From positions 1 to 64,000 of the forward strand of contig RSEH01000034.1 in NCBI GenBank assembly GCA_006503475.1: a stretch of 64,000 nucleotides of DNA. The letters are read 5' to 3'. Position 1 is the stretch's first letter, and every line of letters begins with the position of its first letter. Under the pieces are notes generated by a model. It was not told the DNA's origin, ran no database searches, and worked only from the letters and a program-made list of their open reading frames with translations. Both the position numbers and the translations under genes were made by a program. The stretch comes from Stentor roeselii. Taxonomy: Eukaryota > Ciliophora > Heterotrichea > Heterotrichida > Stentoridae. Positions 9,587 to 18,336 of the stretch are shown one piece after another.

Positions 9587-12500
9587 CTAAAATATCCTAT
9601 TCTTAATATCTTCAAGTCTCTTAAAAATCTCATTTTGTGGATGTCCAAGTTCTTCACACAAGCTTCTCTGCTTTTCAAAATCCAAGACAGAAAACTGTTC
9701 ACAAAGGTCTCCATCAATAACATTTCTAACAGGCATAGAAAACGACCTAAAAGCCATATGATCCCTTCCAAGCAGGGGTTTATTTTCCTGTCTCAAGTAC
9801 ATTTCCAAATGAATAAAAAACTCGACTTCTTCCTTCTTAGTAAGCGGGACCAATGCAGCAAGTGCTCCCATAGTAGTAGCATAAAGTAAAATCTCCGGTC
9901 CTCCTTCTCCAAGACAGCATTTCTGCAAAGAAGTTGCAAGATCTCCTAAATAAAAATGGGCGATATGCTCCATTTTATAATAAGCTCCATTCAAAAAGCC
10001 AGCTTCCCACTTATACTTAACAGAGCCAATGTCTTTTTCGTCTTCTTCACAAGCTGCAGGAAGTCTCAAAACAAAGAAATTTTCGAATTTGTCTACAGCA
10101 GCGACAGTGTTATGATCTAAAACAGCGAAAGTCGAAAGCCATCTAGAAACCACGTCATCAGCAAAGCAGTAAATCTGGTCATCTTCCTTTCTATGAACGA
10201 GGACTGAAATACTTTCACTGATATCACTAACGAAGATCCTCTGGTCATCCACTTTGATATTACTGATAAGATTAGGAAAAGTTGCTTTATTTTCAGATTT
10301 TTTCAACATTTTTTTCTTCCCCATTTCATAAATTCTTAGAAACTTTCCAACACCCACCAAAAGTTTTCCGTAAAAAGGACAAAGAGCAAGTGGAACATCT
10401 TCAACTTGAAACTTGTAAACAACCTCTAAACGGTTCAAGTTGTTTGTTTTAAAAACACTTACCGATGCTCCTGAAATCGTTCTAGGATAAAGAGTCATGT
10501 CCTTAGCAGTTCCAACAACTACAAACATTTCCTGCTCATTCATCAAAAAGTTGCAAACACAGACACTAACAGCACATTCATTGTTGCTTAACTCGACAAG
10601 GTCCACAGTTTCCAGTCTTTTTGGGTCGACGACGCGAATACAACTAGCCCAGATGCCAGGTCCTGCCTTGGGAGTCCCTATTTTATATTCATCATTTTCA
10701 TCATCTTCCTGAGGTTCTAAAGCCGTTTTGAACTTTTCACGTTGTTCGACTGGGAAAGAGTTATGTTCAGCTTCCAACACAACAAGTGTCTTATTATGAG
10801 GATTTATTTCCATTTTTCGAGGAGTGTATCTCAGAGGCAAGACACTTGAATTAAAAATCTCTCCAAACTTCTCAATCATAAAAATGCGAAGAGTTTTATC
10901 AGCGACTCCAATAAAACCCTCTTCACAGTGATCTGAGCTAAAAGCAGCAGCAAGTTCAAGTGGTTCATACGACAAGGGAGTAAAATAATGCCTTCCCAGG
11001 TAGTTATAAGCGATCCAGGTGCGTGATGACAAAGCCAGCAGTGCATCTCCTCCAATAACAACGCCAGGGAAGAGTTTAGCCCCTTTGCTTCCAATGTAAC
11101 GAGACCTGGTGTCCGAGAGTTGCCCAGTGATTGAGTCGATGATCGTTCTAAGGACCATGCCATTCCCCAGGCCGACGTGAAGATAAAGCTGGGTGTCTTG
11201 CAAGGTATGTCCCATTTCCAGCAAACACAGAGATTCAGGCTGAAACCCTGGAATCGCCTGAGTACTCAACCGGCCCAGACAACCTTCAGGGTCAAGCGAG
11301 AGGATTTTAACGGTATTATCGTAAAGTCCCACTGCTAGAAACCTGCTTCTTACCCTGCCGTCAGGAATATTCGGAACATGGACACAAAGGACTTCCTGTT
11401 CCATTTCACGATCTTCTACTTTCTGTAAAGTACCCTTCTGGTCAAGTTCTAAGTAAATCAGCTTGCCACCTACTAAAACTATTGCAACTTGCTTTTCATT
11501 CGCTGTTGCTCTGCTTATCTTTCCTGGAGGGTCCCACTTTTCGACACGGTTACTTGCAGCGATTATTCTGATGCTGTTTTGACAGACTTGTAAATAACAT
11601 TGGTTTGCCAATAGTCCTGCGAATAATGTGCAGGAGTTCGTGTCGAAGCCGCTGTCGTTCACTTCGCTCACCTTTTCACCGACCGAAAGAACGATGCTGT
11701 GACTGGCGAAGGAAATTAAGATGTATTTGTCGAAACGACTTGAATTGTTTCCTCGAATGCTCCAGAGACCGTTCGGCTTTGCGGGAAGATTCGCCATTGC
11801 GATCTCGGATACGGCTAGACCGTGACGGAGAACTCGAAGAGATGAACGAGTACTTTTACCGCATAAGGTGTAGATCTGCGGAAGACCCTCTTCGCATAGG
11901 TCTTGAACTTTCATGTCGGTTATTGATGAAAGACTTTCTATTGTGTAGATTTCTTTTAGGTTTTTTAACACTCTTGGAGCGAAGTAATGGTGATCTTCTG
12001 ATGATGTTGATTGAGTTTCATCCCCATCTCCAATAAACTGATAAAAAGCATGATTTCCATACTCAGCAGCAGCAAAAAGATACCCAGACTTCAAAATACA
12101 AATACTAACACAAGGAAAGATCGTATCAAAATATTGAATCTTAATTTCCCCTGCTTCAATCCTGATCTTATACAAATCCCCCATTTCACTTTGCACAAGA
12201 AAGAAAAACAAGTCCTTCTGTTTATGTCCCGCGAAAGCAGTAAGTAACAATCCTCGACTTTGAGCCATATCCGCCCTTCTAGGTATCCTGGCAGCGATTT
12301 CTCCAAGTCCAATTTTGAAGTACCTAACAAAATTTTCACAAAGTACAAGAACTCCTCCAGGTCCATCATTACCTCCAGGTACAGTAATAAGAATATTAGC
12401 CGAGTTATCAACAGGCTGGGCGATTTTCCTGATAACATGATTCAACCCCAAGTCCATTTCATAGAAAACAAGAAACTTCTTAAAAATTCCAGTATTAACA

Positions 12501-13093
12501 GCACTATTTGCTTGATCAGTTTCTCCATAGTCAACTTCAAGACAAGCGAATAAAGGGTTTTCATATCCCACGTCCACTCCGCATATATCAAAAATAATAG
12601 TCCGGCCTTTGTGAGCTTCTAGAGGCGAACTGATTGTCAGGGTGTTACTGTTGTCACGGTTTAGGATATAAACAAACTTCTGCTTCTCAATAGCCGCCAC
12701 CATCAAAGCTCGGCCTTTCGGGTCTGCGGCGACGTATTGTCCTGGAACGATTCTTCGACATCCAGTCTTTCCAAAGGTTTCCATGTGAACGACTTCGAGT
12801 TTAGAGGTTTGTGAGTTCATCTTCAAGAAGACTATTTTCCCTGAATCTGAACCTACAACTAGCATGTCTTTGTTCGACCCTGGCATGCGGAATGTGCACA
12901 TGCTCCGGATAATGCCGAAGACTTCATGAGAGTAAACTATTCCTAAGCTGCTTGAACTGTCGTTGCTTCGATAAATTTCTAGAATCTTTCCTCGGGAAAT
13001 CGCGATTTCTTGTGACTTGCTTGATGAGAAGTTACCGTAAGTGGCTTTGTGGATACCCCCTGACTGCTGAAGTGTTAGGGAATACAAAAACAT
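9587..13093 (-). CDS. SF3B3: splicing factor 3B subunit 3 (SAP130/Rse1)
   Basis: This is a 1168-aa intronless protein from ATG 13091-13093, close to the roughly 1217 aa of animal SF3B3. The start MFLYSLTLQQSGGIHKATYG, then SRGKILEIYR, VGSDSGKIV, TFGKTGCRRIVPGQYVAADP and VYILNRDNSNTLTISSPLEA, follows the animal and fungal proteins closely. The family folds as three seven-bladed propellers plus a C-terminal helical domain, and forms the scaffold of SF3b in the U2 snRNP. There, with SF3B1, it helps recognise the intron branch point. In this organism the complex must act on 15-nt introns. The divergent neighbour starts 68 bp away at 13162. Confidence 0.95.
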   Translation of the reverse strand: MFLYSLTLQQSGGIHKATYGNFSSSKSQEIAISRGKILEIYRSNDSSSSLGIVYSHEVFGIIRSMCTFRMPGSNKDMLVVGSDSGKIVFLKMNSQTSKLEVVHMETFGKTGCRRIVPGQYVAADPKGRALMVAAIEKQKFVYILNRDNSNTLTISSPLEAHKGRTIIFDICGVDVGYENPLFACLEVDYGETDQANSAVNTGIFKKFLVFYEMDLGLNHVIRKIAQPVDNSANILITVPGGNDGPGGVLVLCENFVRYFKIGLGEIAARIPRRADMAQSRGLLLTAFAGHKQKDLFFFLVQSEMGDLYKIRIEAGEIKIQYFDTIFPCVSICILKSGYLFAAAEYGNHAFYQFIGDGDETQSTSSEDHHYFAPRVLKNLKEIYTIESLSSITDMKVQDLCEEGLPQIYTLCGKSTRSSLRVLRHGLAVSEIAMANLPAKPNGLWSIRGNNSSRFDKYILISFASHSIVLSVGEKVSEVNDSGFDTNSCTLFAGLLANQCYLQVCQNSIRIIAASNRVEKWDPPGKISRATANEKQVAIVLVGGKLIYLELDQKGTLQKVEDREMEQEVLCVHVPNIPDGRVRSRFLAVGLYDNTVKILSLDPEGCLGRLSTQAIPGFQPESLCLLEMGHTLQDTQLYLHVGLGNGMVLRTIIDSITGQLSDTRSRYIGSKGAKLFPGVVIGGDALLALSSRTWIAYNYLGRHYFTPLSYEPLELAAAFSSDHCEEGFIGVADKTLRIFMIEKFGEIFNSSVLPLRYTPRKMEINPHNKTLVVLEAEHNSFPVEQREKFKTALEPQEDDENDEYKIGTPKAGPGIWASCIRVVDPKRLETVDLVELSNNECAVSVCVCNFLMNEQEMFVVVGTAKDMTLYPRTISGASVSVFKTNNLNRLEVVYKFQVEDVPLALCPFYGKLLVGVGKFLRIYEMGKKKMLKKSENKATFPNLISNIKVDDQRIFVSDISESISVLVHRKEDDQIYCFADDVVSRWLSTFAVLDHNTVAAVDKFENFFVLRLPAACEEDEKDIGSVKYKWEAGFLNGAYYKMEHIAHFYLGDLATSLQKCCLGEGGPEILLYATTMGALAALVPLTKKEEVEFFIHLEMYLRQENKPLLGRDHMAFRSFSMPVRNVIDGDLCEQFSVLDFEKQRSLCEELGHPQNEIFKRLEDIKNRIF

Positions 13094-13161
13094 TATTAGA
13101 TATGGAAAGATTAAGATTTTGGAATTTGAAGGAATTTTAGTGCTTAACGTTTGTTATAAAG

Positions 13162-13452
13162 ATGAATGTTAAAAGTCCTTTTATTACTCAGTCTACTTTC
13201 TCGTCTTTTACATCGACTACGAGAAAGAACTCGTTTATTGAGAAACTTGTGGAAAATCTCTCGATTGTTATTGCTGAGTCAACACTTGACTTGATGAATG
13301 TTGGGATTTGTGTTTATGATCCGTTTACTATTGAAGAGATTGGAAATCGAAAGGGTTTTAATGGAAAGTTTAATAGGCCTAGAGCGATTTCTTTGAGGTC
13401 GAAAAGCACTCGCAATTTAAAAGTAAGGAAACGGAGAAGGAACTTGAGCTAA
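13162..13452 (+). CDS. small basic protein of unknown function
   Basis: This is a 96-aa frame from ATG 13162, 68 bp from the divergent SF3B3 start and 34 bp ahead of the next gene. It begins MNVKSPFITQSTFSSFTSTT, has one amphipathic segment (residues 24-50) and ends in a strongly basic tail (RNLKVRKRRRNLS) that could be a nuclear or nucleolar signal. I do not recognise the family. Its codon use resembles neighbouring genes and its spacing is normal for this region, which supports it as real. Confidence 0.5.
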   Translation: MNVKSPFITQSTFSSFTSTTRKNSFIEKLVENLSIVIAESTLDLMNVGICVYDPFTIEEIGNRKGFNGKFNRPRAISLRSKSTRNLKVRKRRRNLS

Positions 13453-13486
13453 ATTGTTAATATAATAATAACCTTGGCTTAATAAA

Positions 13487-14092
13487 ATGAATGAGAACCA
13501 AAGCAAGAGTCCATGGTCCTACTGCAGTCAATACTCTCCAGAAACAACAGTATTCGACACATACCTGGAAGAAAGAAAGTCACAAAATTCTACTCCCAAC
13601 ACGATAGTCCACAGGTCCCCATCCGACTTAAAATCCGAGATGTTCTTCACAATGAAAAATCTCGAAGAAACCAACCAAGAACTCAAAATAATCCAGCAGT
13701 TCCAGAAGTTCGAATTCCGTAAAAACCTTCTGAAAGTAATAAACAAAGACCAGTTGTCAAATAAATCGATAATCAAGCAAGTCATCAGGACAACCTTGAC
13801 AGGTCCCAAGTCAGAAACGCTGAGAAAGAAGCTTTTAACAGTTGTTGAAAATTCAGACTCTTTCAGGTTTTTCTTGGTTTTTAACGAACTAGGTCAAAAT
13901 CACCTGCCGATCGCTGTTTACAGGGTCTCTTCCCTTTCCGCTGTGAGATTATTCGGACCTGAGTCTTTACCTGAGAATCTCAGTGAAACTGACATCAGGT
14001 TCAGTTTAAAATTTGACTCAAGCACTAATAAATTCAAGGTCATTAAAAGTAAAAGTTTTAATGAAGAACTTGATGCAATAATTTTAAGATGA
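13487..14092 (+). CDS. stand-alone CKK-domain protein (CAMSAP/Patronin-type microtubule minus-end binder)
   Basis: This is a 201-aa protein from ATG 13487. Residues about 95-200 match the CKK domain of CAMSAP proteins in order. The marks are SNKSIIKQVIRTTLTG (CAMSAP: helix with IIxNALxxCxLAG), SFRFFLVFNELGQ (FLILFRDxxCQ), FGPESLPENLSETDI (the GPK/GPR turn), and FDSSTNKFKVIKSKSF...DAIILR (YNSDRKxFxxIPxKTMS..VDAxTI). In animals CKK binds between tubulins at microtubule minus ends. The N-terminal 90 residues are polar with a short helix; the CH domain and long coiled coils of animal CAMSAPs are absent. The likely role is a cortical or ciliary microtubule factor. Confidence 0.8.
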   Translation: MNENQSKSPWSYCSQYSPETTVFDTYLEERKSQNSTPNTIVHRSPSDLKSEMFFTMKNLEETNQELKIIQQFQKFEFRKNLLKVINKDQLSNKSIIKQVIRTTLTGPKSETLRKKLLTVVENSDSFRFFLVFNELGQNHLPIAVYRVSSLSAVRLFGPESLPENLSETDIRFSLKFDSSTNKFKVIKSKSFNEELDAIILR

Positions 14093-14293
14093 TATTTAAA
14101 TGCACTCTAAACCTTAAGTTCTTAAAAGTAGAAAAAATTAATAACTTTAAAATCCTTAACAAAAATTCACCCTTCTCATAAACATCTTTTTCTAAAACTC
14201 TAAAAATCCTGATCAAAACCCAAAAAATCCAAAAAACCCAAAAATCTTCAAAAAAACCAAAAAAAACCCATCATAATCCACGTCACCATAAAA
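14093..14293 (+). promoter_or_regulatory. G-poor, A/C-rich 5' flank of the NDK gene
   Basis: The 100 bp ahead of the NDK start are almost free of G on the coding strand and consist of A runs broken by CC or CCC (repeats of AAAAAACCC type at about 14218-14272). Similar A/C-rich flanks precede the genes at 18337 and 27049, and, on the other strand, 33887. The tract is therefore probably promoter and leader DNA that excludes nucleosomes or sets the transcription start. No TATA box was identified. Confidence 0.4.
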
Positions 14294-14755
14294 ATGGAAG
14301 GAAGAAGGCAAAGATCATTCATCATGGTGAAGCCCGACGGAGTCCAAAGACGTTTAGTCGGAGAAGTGATCCGAAGGTTCGAAGTGAAAGGATTCAAACT
14401 AGTCGCCCTGAAGCAGCTACACGCATCAGAGCAGCTTCTAAGAAGCCACTACGCTGAACACGACGGCAAGCCTTTCTTCCCGAAACTTCTGAACTACGTC
14501 GGTTCGGGTCCAGTAGTCGCGATGGTCTGGGAAGGTTCAAACGTTGTCGAAGTCGGTCGCAAGTTGGTCGGAGCGACGAAGCCATCTGAATCCGCTCCAG
14601 GCACCATCAGAGGAGACTTCGCGATAGACGTGGGCCGAAACATCATTCACGGAAGTGACAGTGCCGAGTCAGCCGCCAGAGAAATCGCTCTTTGGTTCAC
14701 TGCTGAAGAGGTTTTGGACTGGAACGACCATAGCACTGAGTGGATTTACGAATAA
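14294..14755 (+). CDS. NDK: nucleoside diphosphate kinase
   Basis: This is a 153-aa protein, the normal length for the family. It transfers the gamma-phosphate of ATP to other NDPs through a phosphohistidine. It starts [20 protein letters not shown], with the active-site motif NIIHGSDS holding the catalytic His at residue 119, and keeps [16 protein letters not shown]. Codons are strongly C-ending (TTC, GTC, GAC, AAG) compared with neighbours, which fits high expression. An A/C-rich leader lies directly ahead, and the next gene starts 37 bp after the stop on the same strand. Confidence 0.97.
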   Translation: MEGRRQRSFIMVKPDGVQRRLVGEVIRRFEVKGFKLVALKQLHASEQLLRSHYAEHDGKPFFPKLLNYVGSGPVVAMVWEGSNVVEVGRKLVGATKPSESAPGTIRGDFAIDVGRNIIHGSDSAESAAREIALWFTAEEVLDWNDHSTEWIYE

Positions 14756-14792
14756 TAGTTTAGATTTAAGACATTTTGGAAAGGATTATAGT

Positions 14793-17700
14793 ATGATTAG
14801 TTGTATCTTTTGGAATAATGCAAATCGCATTCAACATTGTGTTCAGTGTATTTGGATTTGGAAGGATTTGATTTACTCTGGAGGTGTCAAGGGAGAAATC
14901 TGCTTTTGGAATCGTTTGAAACCTGTTGTGTTGGCTTCTTGCTTACCGGAGAAAAAGTGTCTTTTTCTAGGTGGAGCTCAAAGTCCGAATAGCGTTTTGC
15001 TTGGGTGTAAAGATATCCTTGTTTCTCTTCATGAAGATTTGAAAATTCGGGTTTGGGATCGGAAAGATGGAAGATGTTTAAATACTGACAAAGTTACAGA
15101 TTGTGGAAAAGTTATCGGCTTGGAATGCTCTGAATCGAGGATACTTGCTGTGGTTTTTAAAGAAGTGACTTTGATTTATGACGCGTGGACCTTGCAAAAA
15201 TTGCAAGTTTTGAAAAGTAATGAGTTGATAATAAAGGTTCAGTTTTTTACTGATAAAAAACTCGTTCTTCTCAATGAAAAAAGTCAGGTTATTTTTTGGC
15301 ATTTCTTTGGAACTGTCATTGACCCCGAGCCTTATTTTATTTTGAATTTGAATAGTTTTTACAGGACTTTTCAAATTAACGCGGAATTCAATCTTCTTAT
15401 TCTTCTCTCTGAGACCGGTCTAGATATCTTCAAACTAGAAGACTTGAAACTAAACCACCCTAAACCCTGGAAAGTTCAAATTGAAAAACTCTGCAATTTT
15501 CAGATATTTTCTAAAAATCTCATCGTCTTGACTGAAGACCGAGGCAGGTCGTATCAACTTGAAGAAATTCTTGAAAATTGCTTAAAAAGCAACTTTGAAC
15601 TGACCCCAAAGTTCCAAGAAGTTCACCTAGAGCCAGGCAGTTCATTTTTAATTCACAGTAAAGTCTTCTGGCTCATTGAAAACGGGATAAAATTCATCGA
15701 TGTTCTTGACTACTCTCTTCAAGCAACGACTTTAAATTTTCATATTAAAACCAACGAATTTCCTTTTTTATTCCAAGACGAAATTTTGACTTTTAGCTTT
15801 ATTTTAGCTGAATCTTGGGAACTACTCGTTGGAACTTCTCAAGGAAGAGTGATGATAACTTCTCTATCCTCTTCAAGTGACCTGAAAACGATTCACGTTT
15901 TCGAAGGATCATCTGTGACCAGCATAAAACTTCTAAAAAATTTCATCATTGCAGGGAGTTCATCAGGCGAGATCTTCATTAAAACGCCTTTCGGACTTTC
16001 AGGAGTTTGTTTGATTTACAGTCCAGCAAGTGACTTTTTTCCAGTGCGATGTGTTGAAGAAGGTAGTTCTGAAAGTTCTCAGTTCTGGAAAAATAGCTGG
16101 AAACATTGGGAAGAAAGTCTTGTCGTGTTAAGTGAAGACAAGTCGATCAGTCTTCTTTCTTTAAACACTCAAAGCGTGGTAAGTCACTTTTTAAGTCACT
16201 TCGAGCATATCTCTGAAGTGGTTATCAACGTGAAGTCCGAGTATCTTCTAGTTAAGTCTCAAGAAACAGTCTTCGTCTTCAACATCATCAACCAGAACCT
16301 TGAAAGGACCATAAAAGGCATTGCAGGATTCGAGACATTAAGAAAAACAATCACTTTAAACACCCAGTTGGACTTCAACAGCAGTGAAACTCTTCCAAGT
16401 GACGAGCATAAAGTAATAGAAACCAACTGGCGCAGTTCATCAAGCAATAAAAACTTAAAACTTTCTCAGTCTCTTTCCTTTCAAAACACAGTCAACCCGG
16501 TGCTGGTCTTTCAAGACTGCCCTGAAAAGTCTCAAAAGGTTCAAATTTCCTCGATTCTTACTTGTTGGGACCTGGAATGCACCTCGCACAACAGCCTTTT
16601 AGCAACCTTGCCAAATATTCAAAAAACCTTCATCGAGCCCTGCTTCGGCATCAGAGGAGACGGCTGGTTCAGTTTTTCACTGATACCTCGCCTGGAGTAT
16701 TCAAAATACATCGACACTCTTCGAGCTGCTTTAATGTTTCAGTTAAATAAACTCGCTTGTCCTGAACTGAAACTTGACATTGGAGTCCTTTCTTTCAAGT
16801 CTTTATCATCACAGACCTGCTGCCAGTCAATAATTCAAGACCTGGTCTCTACTTTTTCTTTGAAGAAAAAAGAAAAAATTTTAGCTTCTTGCAAACAAAT
16901 CATTCATCTTCGTACTCCGAGTTCGAAGGTGGTTCAAAAGAGTTTGAATATTTTAGGAAGTCTTAGAAATGCACATATTACTTCGGAATGGAATAGAAAT
17001 CAAGTGAGTCTTGCGGAGGCTCAGGTTTGTTTGATCCTTCCTTATTACTTTGCAGAGACCCCGCGTGAAGTGGTGTTGATGGTCGCTACTTCTTTATTTG
17101 CCATGCTGAGGTCGGGGTCATCACGAGTGCGATCTGTTGGAAAAGTACTGAAACACACTTTATCCACTTGGAAGACACTCGTCATACCTCAGACACGACA
17201 AGTGACGAAAGAAATGATTGTCTTTCTGTCAACAGTCACTGAACCTCAGGCTTACTTCAAGGTCCTGGCAACTCTCACCTTAAGCGACATAAAAGGCAGC
17301 ATCCAGATGATAACTGAAGAAATCGAGAAGTCAGAAAATTCTTTAAGAAAAACTTGGCTTTGCTTTTTGAAGTGGCTTGTTAATCACAAATATTCTCAAC
17401 TCGCTTATTACAGCCAGGGTGTTGTGGAAATACTTCTCAAGGTGTTAAGTCCTCATAACCCTGTCGCAAGAAAGCTTTGTCTTGAGATCTGTTCTGAGAT
17501 TTTACATGTCCTTGTCAAGGCACTTCCTATGGTCGACTTTTCTCAGTCAAAGCAGAAAATCGCTGTTGGGACTAGTGAAGGAACTATTGTTATTTATGAC
17601 TTGAAAACGGCAAACTTCTGGAAATGTCTTGAAGGACACTCGGGACCTTTGTCTGCTGTCATGTTTTCTGCTACTGGAAGCTCGATTGTCTCGTATTCTT

Positions 17701-17927
17701 CTCATGATTTAAGTGTAAGACTTTGGAAAATTGAGATCAGGTTTTACCAGGAATTCTTTAGTGCTAAAAATATTACACCCAGTGGGATTCTTACTCTTGT
17801 TCATGTTAAAAGTGGAGTCAGTCATTATAAAGAGTTTGTTGAAGGGGTTAAATTTTTGCTTAGGGATGGATTGAAACTTGTTAGAGAAGATTTGAAGGAA
17901 TATGAAATTAATTTTAACTTAGTTTGA
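14793..17927 (+). CDS. WDR7/WDR72-like (rabconnectin-3 beta) WD40 protein
   Basis: This is a 1044-aa protein from ATG 14793. The open frame extends back into the NDK gene, so the first ATG after the NDK stop is chosen. An N-terminal WD40 propeller (LIYSGGVKGEICFWNRL, ILVSLHEDLKIRVWDRKDGR) and a second propeller half are followed by a helical HEAT-like region (about 720-950). It ends with two C-terminal WD repeats (KIAVGTSEGTIVIYDLKT, GSSIVSYSSHDLSVRLWKI). This order is that of WDR7, which with DMXL proteins assembles and activates the vacuolar H+-ATPase. Animal WDR7 is about 1490 aa, so this one is short in the linker. WDR7 is the best guess; another large WD40/HEAT protein is possible. Confidence 0.75.
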   Translation: MISCIFWNNANRIQHCVQCIWIWKDLIYSGGVKGEICFWNRLKPVVLASCLPEKKCLFLGGAQSPNSVLLGCKDILVSLHEDLKIRVWDRKDGRCLNTDKVTDCGKVIGLECSESRILAVVFKEVTLIYDAWTLQKLQVLKSNELIIKVQFFTDKKLVLLNEKSQVIFWHFFGTVIDPEPYFILNLNSFYRTFQINAEFNLLILLSETGLDIFKLEDLKLNHPKPWKVQIEKLCNFQIFSKNLIVLTEDRGRSYQLEEILENCLKSNFELTPKFQEVHLEPGSSFLIHSKVFWLIENGIKFIDVLDYSLQATTLNFHIKTNEFPFLFQDEILTFSFILAESWELLVGTSQGRVMITSLSSSSDLKTIHVFEGSSVTSIKLLKNFIIAGSSSGEIFIKTPFGLSGVCLIYSPASDFFPVRCVEEGSSESSQFWKNSWKHWEESLVVLSEDKSISLLSLNTQSVVSHFLSHFEHISEVVINVKSEYLLVKSQETVFVFNIINQNLERTIKGIAGFETLRKTITLNTQLDFNSSETLPSDEHKVIETNWRSSSSNKNLKLSQSLSFQNTVNPVLVFQDCPEKSQKVQISSILTCWDLECTSHNSLLATLPNIQKTFIEPCFGIRGDGWFSFSLIPRLEYSKYIDTLRAALMFQLNKLACPELKLDIGVLSFKSLSSQTCCQSIIQDLVSTFSLKKKEKILASCKQIIHLRTPSSKVVQKSLNILGSLRNAHITSEWNRNQVSLAEAQVCLILPYYFAETPREVVLMVATSLFAMLRSGSSRVRSVGKVLKHTLSTWKTLVIPQTRQVTKEMIVFLSTVTEPQAYFKVLATLTLSDIKGSIQMITEEIEKSENSLRKTWLCFLKWLVNHKYSQLAYYSQGVVEILLKVLSPHNPVARKLCLEICSEILHVLVKALPMVDFSQSKQKIAVGTSEGTIVIYDLKTANFWKCLEGHSGPLSAVMFSATGSSIVSYSSHDLSVRLWKIEIRFYQEFFSAKNITPSGILTLVHVKSGVSHYKEFVEGVKFLLRDGLKLVREDLKEYEINFNLV

Positions 17928-18336
17928 TAAATAAGAAAGGTGGGTTTGGAAATTTTTTATTTTTGAATGGTTTTAGATGGGGATGAAGATTATTGATTAT
18001 TTTAGGAGTTTTGTGTGAAGAGAATAACTTGGGAAATACAGGTGCTATATTCATGATAGTGATACAGGATGTTTATTGAGATTTAAGCAAGAAGGATTTA
18101 TTCAATTCTTAATTTTGATTATTTTTTGAATTGAAAGAGTTTTTAAAGATTAATCTTCCCACAACATCTAAAATTTTCTATTTCTAAAGTAAATTAAACA
18201 ATCCTCCCAACACTTCTAATAAAAGAACCTAAAACTCTTTCAAAAACCCTAAAAACTTTAAACCAATCCTCAAAACCCAGTAACTCCACCAACCCTCCAA
18301 ACAAAATTCACAAACCCCAACAATATAATCAAACAA
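17928..18336. other. intergenic stretch with opposed base skews
   Basis: This 409-bp stretch has no gene. The first half, following the stop of the WD40 gene, is rich in G and T on the plus strand. The last 170 bp, leading into the ATG at 18337, are rich in A and C with very few G (CCAACCCTCC, AACCCCAACAA). The change near 18160 probably marks the border between the 3' flank of one gene and the promoter/leader of the next. Confidence 0.5.

Noticed and set aside
11605-12036. 143-codon plus-strand frame inside SF3B3
   Set aside because: It is the antisense shadow of a strongly conserved gene. Its Arg- and Ser-rich translation mirrors the codons of the other strand.
14655-14792. Upstream extension of the WD40 gene into NDK
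   Set aside because: It would overlap the highly conserved end of NDK in another frame. The first ATG after the NDK stop (14793) gives a normal WD40 start.
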